From an uncultured Oscillospiraceae bacterium (GTDB lineage: Bacteria; Bacillota; Clostridia; Oscillospirales; Acutalibacteraceae): a stretch of DNA of 23,206 bases. The DNA is taken from positions 1-23,206 of the forward strand of contig UQFO01000026.1 in assembly GCA_900540275.1 (NCBI GenBank), read 5' to 3'. The notes beneath the pieces were generated by a model, which was not told where the DNA came from, searched no databases, and saw only the letters and a program-made list of their open reading frames with translations. Below are positions 7,470 to 14,555 of this stretch, piece after piece. A program made the position numbers and the translations under genes. Every line of letters begins with the position of its first letter. The first letter of the stretch is position 1.

Positions 7470-7493
7470 ATGTCCAATTGTTTATTGAACTGA
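7470..7493 (+). CDS. Possible seven-codon leader peptide before the protease
   Basis: An ATG at 7470 with a strong GAGGAGG box seven bases upstream opens a frame of only seven codons (MSNCLLN) that stops at TGA 7491-7493. The protease start follows 26 bases later with its own ribosome site. It may couple or tune translation of the protease, or be a chance frame left by mutation. Evidence is limited to the good ribosome binding site. Confidence 0.3.
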   Translation: MSNCLLN

Positions 7494-7519
7494 TAAAAAG
7501 CAGGAAAGGAAGTATTCAT

Positions 7520-8302
7520 GTGAGAAAGAAAAGAATATCGATACTTTTAGCTTTGCTACTATTGTGGTTAGTAGCCTTTTGTCCTTCTGTCACAGCGTTA
7601 CAGGTGTATAAAAATGGCAATGAAAAGAAGATTGACTCGTTTTTGCTGCAAAAGCTTACAGCGGCAAAGGAGTCAGAAAAGTTTAACGTGTCTGTATGGG
7701 TAAGGGATATTAACGGCGAAACAATGACATCTGCAGTGGAACAATGCATCAAAAAAGAAGTAAAAAACGAAGATAAAAAGGCTAAATTATTAAAATACAT
7801 GGAGCAACAGGATTTAGCAGTTGATAACGCAAAAACACTAAGCCTTATGACCGAGTTAGAGCAAATGGAGCAGGCGTCTCTTGGGCTTTCATCAGATGAT
7901 TATCAATATTTGGTAGAGACACAGCGTACAGTTTCATCCAGCCTCTACCAAAAACAAAATATGGATATTTTTGACGCGCTGTTTCCAAAAGAAAAACAAG
8001 AATTGTTTCGCGCTTCTGCCGCTGAACAGCCTGAAATTCTCTATACATGCCAGTATGCGCCCAATATAGATATAACGCTTACGAAAGTGCAGATTTATAA
8101 TATTGTCGCTTCAAATGATGTGGAAGCTGTATTTTATCTTCCTGCAGATGAAAATTATTATTTAGAATCCCAACTGGAGCAAATAGAAATCAATGAACAG
8201 CAGAATGTATCGCTTCCTGACAGTTCAATACCAGTTGTGTGGCAAAAAATTACAGGAATAGAATATATGCGCGATGTTCTGGGAAAATGGTTCTGGTATT
8301 AA
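7520..8302 (+). CDS. Secreted subtilisin-like protease, N-terminal part (signal peptide and propeptide)
   Basis: First part of a frameshifted S8-family protease gene. The GTG start at 7520 has a GGAAG box seven bases upstream; an in-frame TTG at 7478 has no well-spaced site. Residues 1-26 form a signal peptide: basic MRKKR, a leucine-rich core, and a likely cleavage site after VTA. The rest resembles an inhibitory propeptide, with FNVSVWVRDINGE near 55 and a second TKVQIYNIVASNDVEAVFYLP stretch near 195 that fits the strand pattern of such domains, joined by a charged helical stretch. The frame ends at 8302 just after the sequence enters the catalytic domain. Dropping one A from the run at 8284-8287 joins it to the next frame as LGNGSGIKIG, giving an intact 669-residue protein. 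Confidence 0.8.
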   Translation: MRKKRISILLALLLLWLVAFCPSVTALQVYKNGNEKKIDSFLLQKLTAAKESEKFNVSVWVRDINGETMTSAVEQCIKKEVKNEDKKAKLLKYMEQQDLAVDNAKTLSLMTELEQMEQASLGLSSDDYQYLVETQRTVSSSLYQKQNMDIFDALFPKEKQELFRASAAEQPEILYTCQYAPNIDITLTKVQIYNIVASNDVEAVFYLPADENYYLESQLEQIEINEQQNVSLPDSSIPVVWQKITGIEYMRDVLGKWFWY

Positions 8303-9530
8303 GATAGGACAGGTTGAAGCTGGGGTGTTAAATGATGATTTATTATCGTTCCAATATGCTAAAGAAAACAATAAAATACATATTTTAAATGGAACAGCTA
8401 CAGACCATCCTTCATATGTTGCCAGTATTATGATAGGCAAAACTCAAAATTATACTGGAATTGTCCCTGAAGCAGAGCTATATGCTTCATCCAATCAAGG
8501 ACAAGGTTATAAACAGGCGATAGAAACCCTTCTGAGTGAAGGGGTAAACGTAATTAATGCTAGTGCATATTTTGAATACAAATATGTTGGTGTGATAAAT
8601 GATAATTACCCAACTGGAAATGATCATTATTTTAATCAGTACAGAGACATTACAAAATGGATTGATCATATTAGTGTTGATCATCATGTCGCAATAGTAA
8701 TTTCTTCGGGAAACCTTGACCCAGCAGGCGTCGCTTGCGGTGGAATGGCTTATAATGCGATTACAGTGGGAAATTTAGACGACAAGAAAACAGAATCGCT
8801 ATTAGATGATACATTAGCAAGTACTTCATCATATTGTGCAGACGAAAGCAAGCCTTATAAGCCTGATCTTATCGCTCCAGGCTCTTGTGTTACAACATCT
8901 GCAGCTCCTAGTATGGCAGGAGGCGGAACAAGTGCTGCTGCACCTGTCGTAACGGGTGCTATCGCGCAACTGATGCAGGCGCAGCCTTTTTTGAAAACGA
9001 ATCCGGAGCTTGTCAAGGCGCTTTTGCTGTGCGGCGCGACGGAAATGTCGGCATATTCTTCTATAACTTCCAACACACCTGCGATGACACGCCAGTGCGG
9101 AGCCGGAATGTTAAACGTCTACAATTCCTTTACTGCGCTATCTTCGAGCAGCTACCCAAAGTATGCGACCGGTTCTTTTGTGCATAGCGAATTCGGCCCC
9201 GTGACAAAAAATTTACTCGTGACAAAATCAAATGTACCTTTGAATATCGCGCTTACTTGGACGAAAACAACTTCTTTTAACAGTATAAGCGATCATTTTG
9301 CGGACGTCAATTTGAGCGGGGCGCCCCTTTCCTTTCTTAAGCTAGAGGTTACGGCGCCTGATGGTACGGTGTACACATCATTTAATGTTACAGGCAATGT
9401 GCAGCGTATTTCCATTCCACCAACAAACGTACAAAACGGTACCTACCATATCAAGGTGAGCAGGAACGGCCCGTCCGGCCATACGGCCTATTTTGCCATT
9501 ACGGCACTGAATGGAGATGTTATGTCATGA
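8274..9530 (+). CDS. Secreted subtilisin-like protease, catalytic part (S8 family)
   Basis: Continuation of the preceding gene after a one-base frameshift; it has no convincing start of its own. The peptidase domain fills about residues 5-290 of this frame. The usual Asp motif reads IGQVEAG, so Glu15 stands at the catalytic Asp position. His45 lies in DHPSYVAS rather than HGTHVA. Asn147 in ISSGN is the oxyanion residue, and Ser220 lies in GGGTSAAAP. A beta-rich C-terminal domain (about 300-418) resembles the P-domain-like or Ig-like tails of secreted subtilases. If joined, it would act outside the cell. It overlaps the next gene by ATGA. It could be a pseudogene, a sequencing error or a phase-variable gene. 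The catalytic variant should be checked against relatives before calling it an active protease. Confidence 0.82.
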   Translation: MFWENGSGIKIGQVEAGVLNDDLLSFQYAKENNKIHILNGTATDHPSYVASIMIGKTQNYTGIVPEAELYASSNQGQGYKQAIETLLSEGVNVINASAYFEYKYVGVINDNYPTGNDHYFNQYRDITKWIDHISVDHHVAIVISSGNLDPAGVACGGMAYNAITVGNLDDKKTESLLDDTLASTSSYCADESKPYKPDLIAPGSCVTTSAAPSMAGGGTSAAAPVVTGAIAQLMQAQPFLKTNPELVKALLLCGATEMSAYSSITSNTPAMTRQCGAGMLNVYNSFTALSSSSYPKYATGSFVHSEFGPVTKNLLVTKSNVPLNIALTWTKTTSFNSISDHFADVNLSGAPLSFLKLEVTAPDGTVYTSFNVTGNVQRISIPPTNVQNGTYHIKVSRNGPSGHTAYFAITALNGDVMS

Positions 9531-10213
9531 TAAAAAGAGTAATTTCGCTGTTTTTAACCGTGCTGTTCATACCGGCGGTATTTGCAATTTCTGCAAATGC
9601 GCAGGAGGCGACTGCGGAAGAATATAAAGCCGTATTTGAACAGTGCCTGATCGACCGGTACGGTTATACACGGAAAGCGATAGACGCGTATGGGGGACAG
9701 TATCTGTTTTCCTCTTATGGTGAAACAAACGGATATGCCGTTTGCCTTGCCGCTCTTGAACCTACACCAATGGAAATGACGGCGCAAATCGGGAACTATA
9801 AATTTTTTAACCGGTCACTTTATACCCCGGACCAACTGGGTATTTTCCTGATTCAGGGGCAGGAGGCTGTTCCGCTTTGGGAGGCGTATCAAACGGGAAT
9901 TGTAACAAATATAAAAGAAATTGCCGAAATGTTTCCCGTGCAAAACGGCTACGGCCTAGAGGCGCGCCCGCTTGGGGATACGGACTTGGACGGAGAGCTT
10001 ATGCTTACCGATGTCTTAACCATGCAGAAGGTGCTTGCGCAGATTTTAAAGATGGAAAATCTGTATTTGGGCAGCGAAAACGAGTTTTATGTCAAGGAGC
10101 TTTGCGACCTGAACCATGACGGAAAGCTCACGCTGGTGGACGTATTGCTTGCACAGCGGATTTTGGCGGGTGAACAGCTTCCGTGGACGTGGTTGCCCAT
10201 TCAGGAGGGTTAG
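9527..10213 (+). CDS. Secreted protein with C-terminal type I dockerin-like domain
   Basis: A 228-residue exported protein. Residues 1-25 are a signal peptide ending in SANA before QEATAEE. The middle (about 27-145) is unrecognised; it contains a region like KAIDAYGGQYLFSSYGETNGY. Residues 148-215 are a dockerin: two calcium-binding loops, DTDLDGELMLTD (151-162) and DLNHDGKLTLVD (194-205), each followed by a hydrophobic helix (VLTMQKVLA and VLLAQRILAG). Dockerins bind cohesins on scaffolds or cell-surface proteins, so the product is probably anchored by such a partner, which is not in this window. Its ATG overlaps the protease stop (ATGA), with GGAG upstream, so the two are translationally coupled and likely act together. 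The protease itself has no dockerin. Confidence 0.85.
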   Translation: MIKRVISLFLTVLFIPAVFAISANAQEATAEEYKAVFEQCLIDRYGYTRKAIDAYGGQYLFSSYGETNGYAVCLAALEPTPMEMTAQIGNYKFFNRSLYTPDQLGIFLIQGQEAVPLWEAYQTGIVTNIKEIAEMFPVQNGYGLEARPLGDTDLDGELMLTDVLTMQKVLAQILKMENLYLGSENEFYVKELCDLNHDGKLTLVDVLLAQRILAGEQLPWTWLPIQEG

Positions 10214-10231
10214 AATAACAATTGAAATAAG

Positions 10232-10266
10232 AAAACGGCGTGCCATGATTTGGCACGCCGTTTTTT
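10232..10266. terminator. Bidirectional terminator between the dockerin gene and trxA
   Basis: A perfect 14-bp stem (10232-10245 with 10251-10264) with loop TGATT has T runs in both readings. It lies 18 bases after the dockerin gene stop and just beyond the trxA stop on the other strand, serving the convergent pair. Confidence 0.9.
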
Positions 10267-10275
10267 ATACTACAT

Positions 10276-10599
10276 TTAAAGATAGCTTTGCAGGATTCCG
10301 CGGTAAGCGTCAACTGGCTTAAAGCCAACCTCGCGGTTTACCTCCTGCCCGTCTTTGAAAATGACGACAGTCGGGATGCTCATAACGCCAAACTGTTTGG
10401 CAAGGCCCTTTTCCTGGTCGACGTCTACCTTGGCGACGACCGCCTTGCCTTCAAATTCATTGGCGAGAGATTCAATCACGGGCGCGAGCATTTTACACGG
10501 TCCGCACCAGGTAGCCCAAAAGTCAACGACTACAAGCTTGTTTTCACTTATCATGGAATCGAAATCCGATTCCGTGGGATGCATAATATTATCAGACAT
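10276..10599 (-). CDS. trxA: Thioredoxin
   Basis: Small cytosolic disulfide reductase that takes electrons from thioredoxin reductase and reduces ribonucleotide reductase and oxidised proteins. The 107 residues are the classical length. The active site is WCGPC at 31-35 (Cys32 and Cys35), with the buried Asp in VVVDFWA and the cis-proline in MSIPTVVIF. The ATG at 10599 has AAGGAGG eight bases upstream. It follows the cyclophilin gene by 61 bases on the same strand with no clear terminator between, so it may be co-transcribed with it. Confidence 0.96.
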   Translation of the reverse strand: MSDNIMHPTESDFDSMISENKLVVVDFWATWCGPCKMLAPVIESLANEFEGKAVVAKVDVDQEKGLAKQFGVMSIPTVVIFKDGQEVNREVGFKPVDAYRGILQSYL

Positions 10600-10660
10600 A
10601 ACAAATCCTCCTTATTCCTTTTCCTTATCGTTTCCGCTTTTTTGCCTTTTATGATAACTG

Positions 10661-11581
10661 TCAGCCGCCGAAGCCTGTGATTTCTATGCTGTCGATAATA
10701 ATATCCTTTTCCGGCTTGCTGTTGTCGTCGACCTTTACCGCGGCAATTTTATCTACAATGTCCATGCCATCGTAAACCTGTGCAAAGACCGTATGGCCGC
10801 GGTCGATTGCGTTGAACGCGCCGTCGAGCGTCGGGTTTCCGCCGTTGTCCGCATAAAGCTTTTTTACATCGTCCGGCACCTCGTCGGTATCAAGGCAGGC
10901 GATATAATTGATATTTTGTATAAAGGACTGCAGCGCGCCGGAGGCGATATACTGGGAAAGCATTTGGTGGACCTGCTTCCATTGGCTTTCGAGCGTTTCC
11001 CAGCCCTCAAAGCTGTCCTTCGGCTTCTGGTTGATAAAGAACTGGCTGCCGTTTGTGTCGGCGCCGCTGTTTGCCATCGCGACCGAGCCTCTCAGGTTGA
11101 ATAGCTTGTCCGAAAATTCATCTTCAAATTTATCCCCGTAAATGCTCACTCCGCCGGTGCCGTTGCCCTTGGGGTCGCCGCCCTGAATCATAAAGTCTTC
11201 AATGACCCTGTGGAATTTCAGGCCGTCGTAATAGCCGTCCTTTGCGTGCTGAATAAAGTTTTCCACCGTCTTAGGCGCTGCCTCCGGGAAGAAGCGCAGG
11301 GAAATATCGCCCATGCTCGTATGCATAATCGCCACCTGCTCGCCCTTTTCCGGCTGTTCAAGCTGGTAGCCCGCCTTGTGCTCCTCGTCGTGATAAATAT
11401 TCCGCTCGATGCCGATATCGTTAAAATCGACGAGCGCGACGTTCGCGGAAGAGGTGCCGGAGCCAGCCGTCTGTGTGTTTGAGGACGCGCCGTTATCCCC
11501 GCACCCCGTAAGCAGCATGATGGAAGACATCGCAAGCACGAGCGCCGCGCAGATGCCCTTTATCAAAATCTTATTTTTCAT
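10661..11581 (-). CDS. Cyclophilin-type peptidyl-prolyl isomerase lipoprotein
   Basis: Speeds proline cis-trans isomerisation in proteins folding outside the membrane. A lipoprotein signal (KNKILIKG, hydrophobic stretch, LLTGC lipobox) puts the lipid anchor at Cys27. A low-complexity Ser/Thr/Gly linker follows, then a cyclophilin fold from about residue 80 to the end. Family motifs include IMHTSMGDISLRFFPEAAPKTVENF, YYDGLKFHRVIEDFMIQGGDPKGNGTGG and MANSGADTNGSQFFI. An insert of roughly 60 residues after FFINQ (KDSFEGWETLESQW onward) enlarges the domain, a feature of clostridial members. The catalytic Arg of FHRVI is present. The ATG at 11581 has AGGAAG upstream and a promoter at 11619-11646. 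Confidence 0.92.
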   Translation of the reverse strand: MKNKILIKGICAALVLAMSSIMLLTGCGDNGASSNTQTAGSGTSSANVALVDFNDIGIERNIYHDEEHKAGYQLEQPEKGEQVAIMHTSMGDISLRFFPEAAPKTVENFIQHAKDGYYDGLKFHRVIEDFMIQGGDPKGNGTGGVSIYGDKFEDEFSDKLFNLRGSVAMANSGADTNGSQFFINQKPKDSFEGWETLESQWKQVHQMLSQYIASGALQSFIQNINYIACLDTDEVPDDVKKLYADNGGNPTLDGAFNAIDRGHTVFAQVYDGMDIVDKIAAVKVDDNSKPEKDIIIDSIEITGFGG

Positions 11582-11618
11582 TTTTCAGCTTCCTTTCAAA
11601 TGTCTTATCTATTATTTT

Positions 11619-11646
11619 ATTATATTGTCCCCCGCAATGCAAGCAA
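11619..11646 (-). promoter_or_regulatory. Sigma-70 type promoter of the cyclophilin gene
   Basis: On the minus strand TTGCTT (11641-11646) and a perfect TATAAT (11619-11624) are separated by 16 bases, 38 bases upstream of the start codon. Confidence 0.55.
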
Positions 11647-11779
11647 TGTTTATTCATAATTTTCCATCGGGAAAATCAAATGCCCTTTTTGGGCACAGCC
11701 CGATATTTCTCTGGTATATTCTCCACTTTTGCCGGCATATAATGTTTTAGCCGCTACAAAGAATACGGGAGGAAAGAAA

Positions 11780-12721
11780 ATGATAGAATTTTATCCTGAG
11801 GGACGGCTGATAGAAACGGCCGATAATTTAAACGCATGCAAATCACAGGCGCACTTAAACGAAGCGTACAGCGAGGGCAAAATCCTGGAAGCCAGAGCGG
11901 TCATCTGCGATTCTTCCCATAACCTGATCGTCGACTTGGGGTGTATGAAGGGGATTATCCCGCGCGAAGAAGGCGCGGTCGGTATACGTGAAGGAACAAT
12001 GCGCGATATTGCGGTCATTTCGCGTGTGAACAGGCCGGTCTGTTTTGTTATTACCGGATTTGAACGTGACGAAAACGGCAGCCTGACAGCCGTTCTGTCG
12101 CGCAGGCAGGCGCAGGAGCGCTGTATTGAGCAATATATCAGCAGGCTTGTCCCGGGCGACGTGATAGACGCACGCGTCACCCATCTGGAAACGTTCGGCG
12201 CGTTTGCCGATATTGGCTGCGGCGTCGTTTCGTTGATGCCAATCGATACGATATCCGTCTCCCGTATCGAGCATCCTGCTGAACGGTTCGCTGTCGGTAT
12301 GGATATCAGGGCAGTTGTAAAAACTGTTGAAAAGGGGCGTATCAGCCTTTCGCATAAGGAGCTGCTCGGCACCTGGGAAGAGAACGCGCAGCAGTTCAAG
12401 CCCGGTGAAACGGTCGCGGGTATCATACGTTCTGTAGAGGATTACGGCGCCTTCGTGGAGCTTACGCCAAACCTCGCGGGGCTTGCGGAAACAAAAGAGG
12501 GTATCCGTTCCGGACAGCAGGCAAGCGTATACATAAAGAACATCATCCCTGCGCGTATGAAAATCAAGCTAATCGTCATCGACACCTTTGAATACGAGTA
12601 CAAACCGGCGCCGCCGAAATATTTTTATGACGGCGCGCATGTCGACCGTTTCCTGTATTCTCCAAAAGAATCGGATAAGGTGATTGAAAGCTTATTTCAG
12701 CCCACGGCGCAGACGGAATAA
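11780..12721 (+). CDS. S1 RNA-binding domain protein (ribosomal protein S1-like)
   Basis: Probable RNA-binding protein of 313 residues with three S1-type OB folds: about 32-108 (ILEARAVICDSSHNLIVDLG, a divergent copy), 124-193 (PGDVIDARVTHLETFGAFADIG) and 207-270 (PGETVAGIIRSVEDYGAFVEL). The last two have the classical V-x-x-FGAFV core. Clostridial genomes carry such shortened S1 homologues, which may assist translation of structured messages rather than being stable ribosome components. The ATG at 11780 has GGGAGGAAAG just upstream. An in-frame start at 11729 has none. A TATAAT at 11737-11742 may be the -10 box, but no good -35 is seen. The gene ends at a strong convergent terminator. Confidence 0.85.
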   Translation: MIEFYPEGRLIETADNLNACKSQAHLNEAYSEGKILEARAVICDSSHNLIVDLGCMKGIIPREEGAVGIREGTMRDIAVISRVNRPVCFVITGFERDENGSLTAVLSRRQAQERCIEQYISRLVPGDVIDARVTHLETFGAFADIGCGVVSLMPIDTISVSRIEHPAERFAVGMDIRAVVKTVEKGRISLSHKELLGTWEENAQQFKPGETVAGIIRSVEDYGAFVELTPNLAGLAETKEGIRSGQQASVYIKNIIPARMKIKLIVIDTFEYEYKPAPPKYFYDGAHVDRFLYSPKESDKVIESLFQPTAQTE

Positions 12722-12763
12722 AAAACATCCCGAAACCGTTTTCTCCGGTTTCGGGATGTTTTT
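12721..12763. terminator. Bidirectional terminator between the S1-domain and DUF2007 genes
   Basis: A perfect 18-bp stem (12721-12738 with 12746-12763) with a 7-base loop begins at the stop codon of the S1-domain gene. A runs on one side and T runs on the other make it functional for both convergent genes. Confidence 0.92.
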
Positions 12764-12772
12764 TATAATCGT

Positions 12773-13036
12773 TTATTCTTCGTTTGGGGCGGAAATTCCA
12801 TCCAGAAGCTCCCGCGCCATTTTATACTCCTCCTGATTTACAAGGATATCCGTCCCGAAAATGTTGGAACCCATCAGGATACGCATGTAATTGCCGCTCT
12901 CCCTGTCGCGCGTGAGAAAGGGCACGCCGTTTTCCTTTAAAAGGCAGCGGATAATCCCAAGCTCGCAGTCGTCCCTTGCTGTTGTGAGCAGTACAGGGGC
13001 TGACGGCTGCCTGTCTTCCCTTTTTCCTTCAAACAT
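12773..13036 (-). CDS. DUF2007-like small protein
   Basis: A cytosolic protein of 87 residues matching the DUF2007 pattern (annotated in databases as putative signal-transducing protein). It has a ferredoxin-like small fold with VLLTTARDDCELGIIRCLLKENGVPFL, then DILVNQEEYKMARELLD. In the family this module is proposed to bind a small ligand or protein; the actual role is unknown. The ATG at 13036 has AAGGAGGG seven bases upstream. It is transcribed divergently from rmuC, with a promoter predicted at 13079-13107. It stands alone, so the context gives no functional hint. Confidence 0.75.
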   Translation of the reverse strand: MFEGKREDRQPSAPVLLTTARDDCELGIIRCLLKENGVPFLTRDRESGNYMRILMGSNIFGTDILVNQEEYKMARELLDGISAPNEE

Positions 13037-13078
13037 ATCGCGCCCTCCTTCTTAAGAACTATTGCTTTCTTTATAGAG

Positions 13079-13107
13079 AGCATACCATACCGGGTACGGA
13101 TTTTCAA
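13079..13107 (-). promoter_or_regulatory. Promoter of the DUF2007 gene
   Basis: On the minus strand TTGAAA (13102-13107) and TATGCT (13079-13084) are 17 bases apart, 43 bases upstream of the start codon. A hyphenated palindrome lies just upstream, at 13110-13132. Confidence 0.45.
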
Positions 13108-13109
13108 TG

Positions 13110-13132
13110 ATTGGTGATAAATATCAACCAAT
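13110..13132. promoter_or_regulatory. Inverted repeat between divergent promoters, candidate operator
   Basis: ATTGGT-GATA and its mirror TATC-A-ACCAAT form a near-perfect inverted repeat, with one unpaired base, around a short A/T centre. It lies between the divergent promoters of the DUF2007 gene and rmuC, directly upstream of both -35 boxes. Which regulator would bind is not known. Confidence 0.35.
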
Positions 13133-13154
13133 CGAACGAATTTTCTAAAAACAA

Positions 13155-13183
13155 TTGACACCTGAATCGGCAGGCCCTATAAT
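13155..13183 (+). promoter_or_regulatory. Perfect consensus sigma-70 promoter of rmuC
   Basis: TTGACA (13155-13160) and TATAAT (13178-13183) are exactly 17 bases apart, with both hexamers perfect. It lies 37 bases before the ATG of rmuC and shows that the longer in-frame start at 13155 is not used. Confidence 0.9.
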
Positions 13184-13220
13184 CAAAACAGATGTTCTGT
13201 ATAAAACGGGGGATTTTAAA

Positions 13221-14477
13221 ATGGAAAATTACCTGCTCGCCGTATGTACCGCGCTGCTTTGTATTGCGGTAGTCCTGCTTATCATATTACTGCGCGGCTC
13301 TAAAAAAAGAGGGGAAACGGGCCGGCTAGACGGGCTTCTTCAGGATTTGGAGCGCCAGAACAGCCTGCTGCGCCAGGAGCTGACCGCGATGACGCAGGGG
13401 TCGGTTCATGCGCTCGGCAATATGATTTCGGAAAACCAGCGGGTATCCGACGAGCATCAGGTGCAGCGTTTGAGCCAGCTGGAAAGCCGGTTTACAACCT
13501 TTTCGCTTGAAAACGAGCAAAAGCTCGACCTAATCCGCAGCTCGGTGGAAAAGCGGTTGAGTTATATCCAGGAGGATAACAATAAACAGCTTGAAAAGAT
13601 GCGCCAAACGGTGGACGAAAAGCTCCAAAAAACACTGGAGGATAAAATGACCCGTTCCTTTGCGCTCGTCAGCGACCGGCTGGAGCAGGTATATAAGGGC
13701 TTGGGCGAAATGCAGAGCCTTGCAAACGGCGTGGGGGATTTGAAAAAAGTCCTTTCCAATGTAAAGACGCGCGGCGTACTGGGTGAGATACAGCTCGGCT
13801 CTATTTTAAAGGAAATCCTGGCCCCGGGGCAGTATGAGGAAAATGCGGTCACCAAAAAGGGCAGCCGTCAGTTTGTAGAGTTTGCGGTGAAGCTTCCGGC
13901 GGAGGACGATGGGTTTATTTACCTGCCAATCGATTCCAAATTCCCGGGCGACACCTACGCTTCGCTGCTCGACGCACAGGAAAACGGCTCGAAAGAGGAA
14001 ATCCAGTCCGCGGTAAAAAATTTAATCCAGACGTTAAAAAATGAGGCGAAGGATATTCGTGACAAATACATAGACCCGCCGAATACGACAGAGTTCGCGG
14101 TGATGTTCCTGCCGTTCGAAGGGCTGTACGCCGAGGCGGTAAGCCGCGGGCTGATTGAAACGCTGCAAAGGGAATACAAAGTGAATATCGCCGGGCCGAG
14201 CACAATGGCGGCCCTGTTAAACAGCCTGCAGATGGGCTTTAAAACCCTCGCCGTCCAGAAGCGCAGCGCAGAGGTGTGGAACGTATTGGGTGCGGTCAAA
14301 ACGGAATTTGATAAATTCGCGGAAATTTTAACGCTTACACAGCAGCGGCTCGACCAGGCTAATTCTGAGCTGGATAAGCTCGTCGGCGTGCGTACGCGCC
14401 AGATTCAGAAAAAGCTTTCCGGCGTATCGAAGCTTTCGGAGGACGAAGCGCTTCTTCTGGAGGACGCGGAGGATTAA
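13221..14477 (+). CDS. rmuC: DNA recombination protein RmuC
   Basis: Membrane-anchored protein of a family linked to limiting inversions at short inverted repeats, with a predicted restriction-endonuclease-like fold. From the ATG at 13221 it has 418 residues. One N-terminal transmembrane segment (about 5-25) is followed by a basic cluster, then a long coiled coil (about 35-150, rich in Leu, Glu and Gln). The RmuC domain (about 150-390) carries VKTRGVLGEIQLGSILKEIL, LPIDSKFPGDTYASLLDA and NTTEFAVMFLPFEGLYAEA, which are hallmarks of the family. A GGGGG box precedes the ATG. The promoter at 13155-13183 is perfect consensus, unusual for a repair gene. Confidence 0.93.
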   Translation: MENYLLAVCTALLCIAVVLLIILLRGSKKRGETGRLDGLLQDLERQNSLLRQELTAMTQGSVHALGNMISENQRVSDEHQVQRLSQLESRFTTFSLENEQKLDLIRSSVEKRLSYIQEDNNKQLEKMRQTVDEKLQKTLEDKMTRSFALVSDRLEQVYKGLGEMQSLANGVGDLKKVLSNVKTRGVLGEIQLGSILKEILAPGQYEENAVTKKGSRQFVEFAVKLPAEDDGFIYLPIDSKFPGDTYASLLDAQENGSKEEIQSAVKNLIQTLKNEAKDIRDKYIDPPNTTEFAVMFLPFEGLYAEAVSRGLIETLQREYKVNIAGPSTMAALLNSLQMGFKTLAVQKRSAEVWNVLGAVKTEFDKFAEILTLTQQRLDQANSELDKLVGVRTRQIQKKLSGVSKLSEDEALLLEDAED

Positions 14478-14489
14478 AACAAAATAATT

Positions 14490-14519
14490 GCATGAACCCC
14501 CGGGACTACGGCAATACTT
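14490..14519 (+). promoter_or_regulatory. Sigma-F type promoter of sigG
   Basis: GCATG (14490-14494) and GGCAATACTT (14510-14519) are 15 bases apart. The second box fits the sigma-F -10 pattern GGNRANAMTW at every position; the first matches four of five bases of GYWTA. In Bacillus and Clostridium, sigG is transcribed by sigma F in the forespore, so the site and gene agree. Confidence 0.7.
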
Positions 14520-14555
14520 ACAGAGAAGTAAGAGCGTTGTCAGGGGGATTTTTTT

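Noticed and set aside
11791..12426. 211-codon frame antisense to the S1-domain gene
   Set aside because: No start signals and no motifs; the plus-strand S1 folds explain the region.
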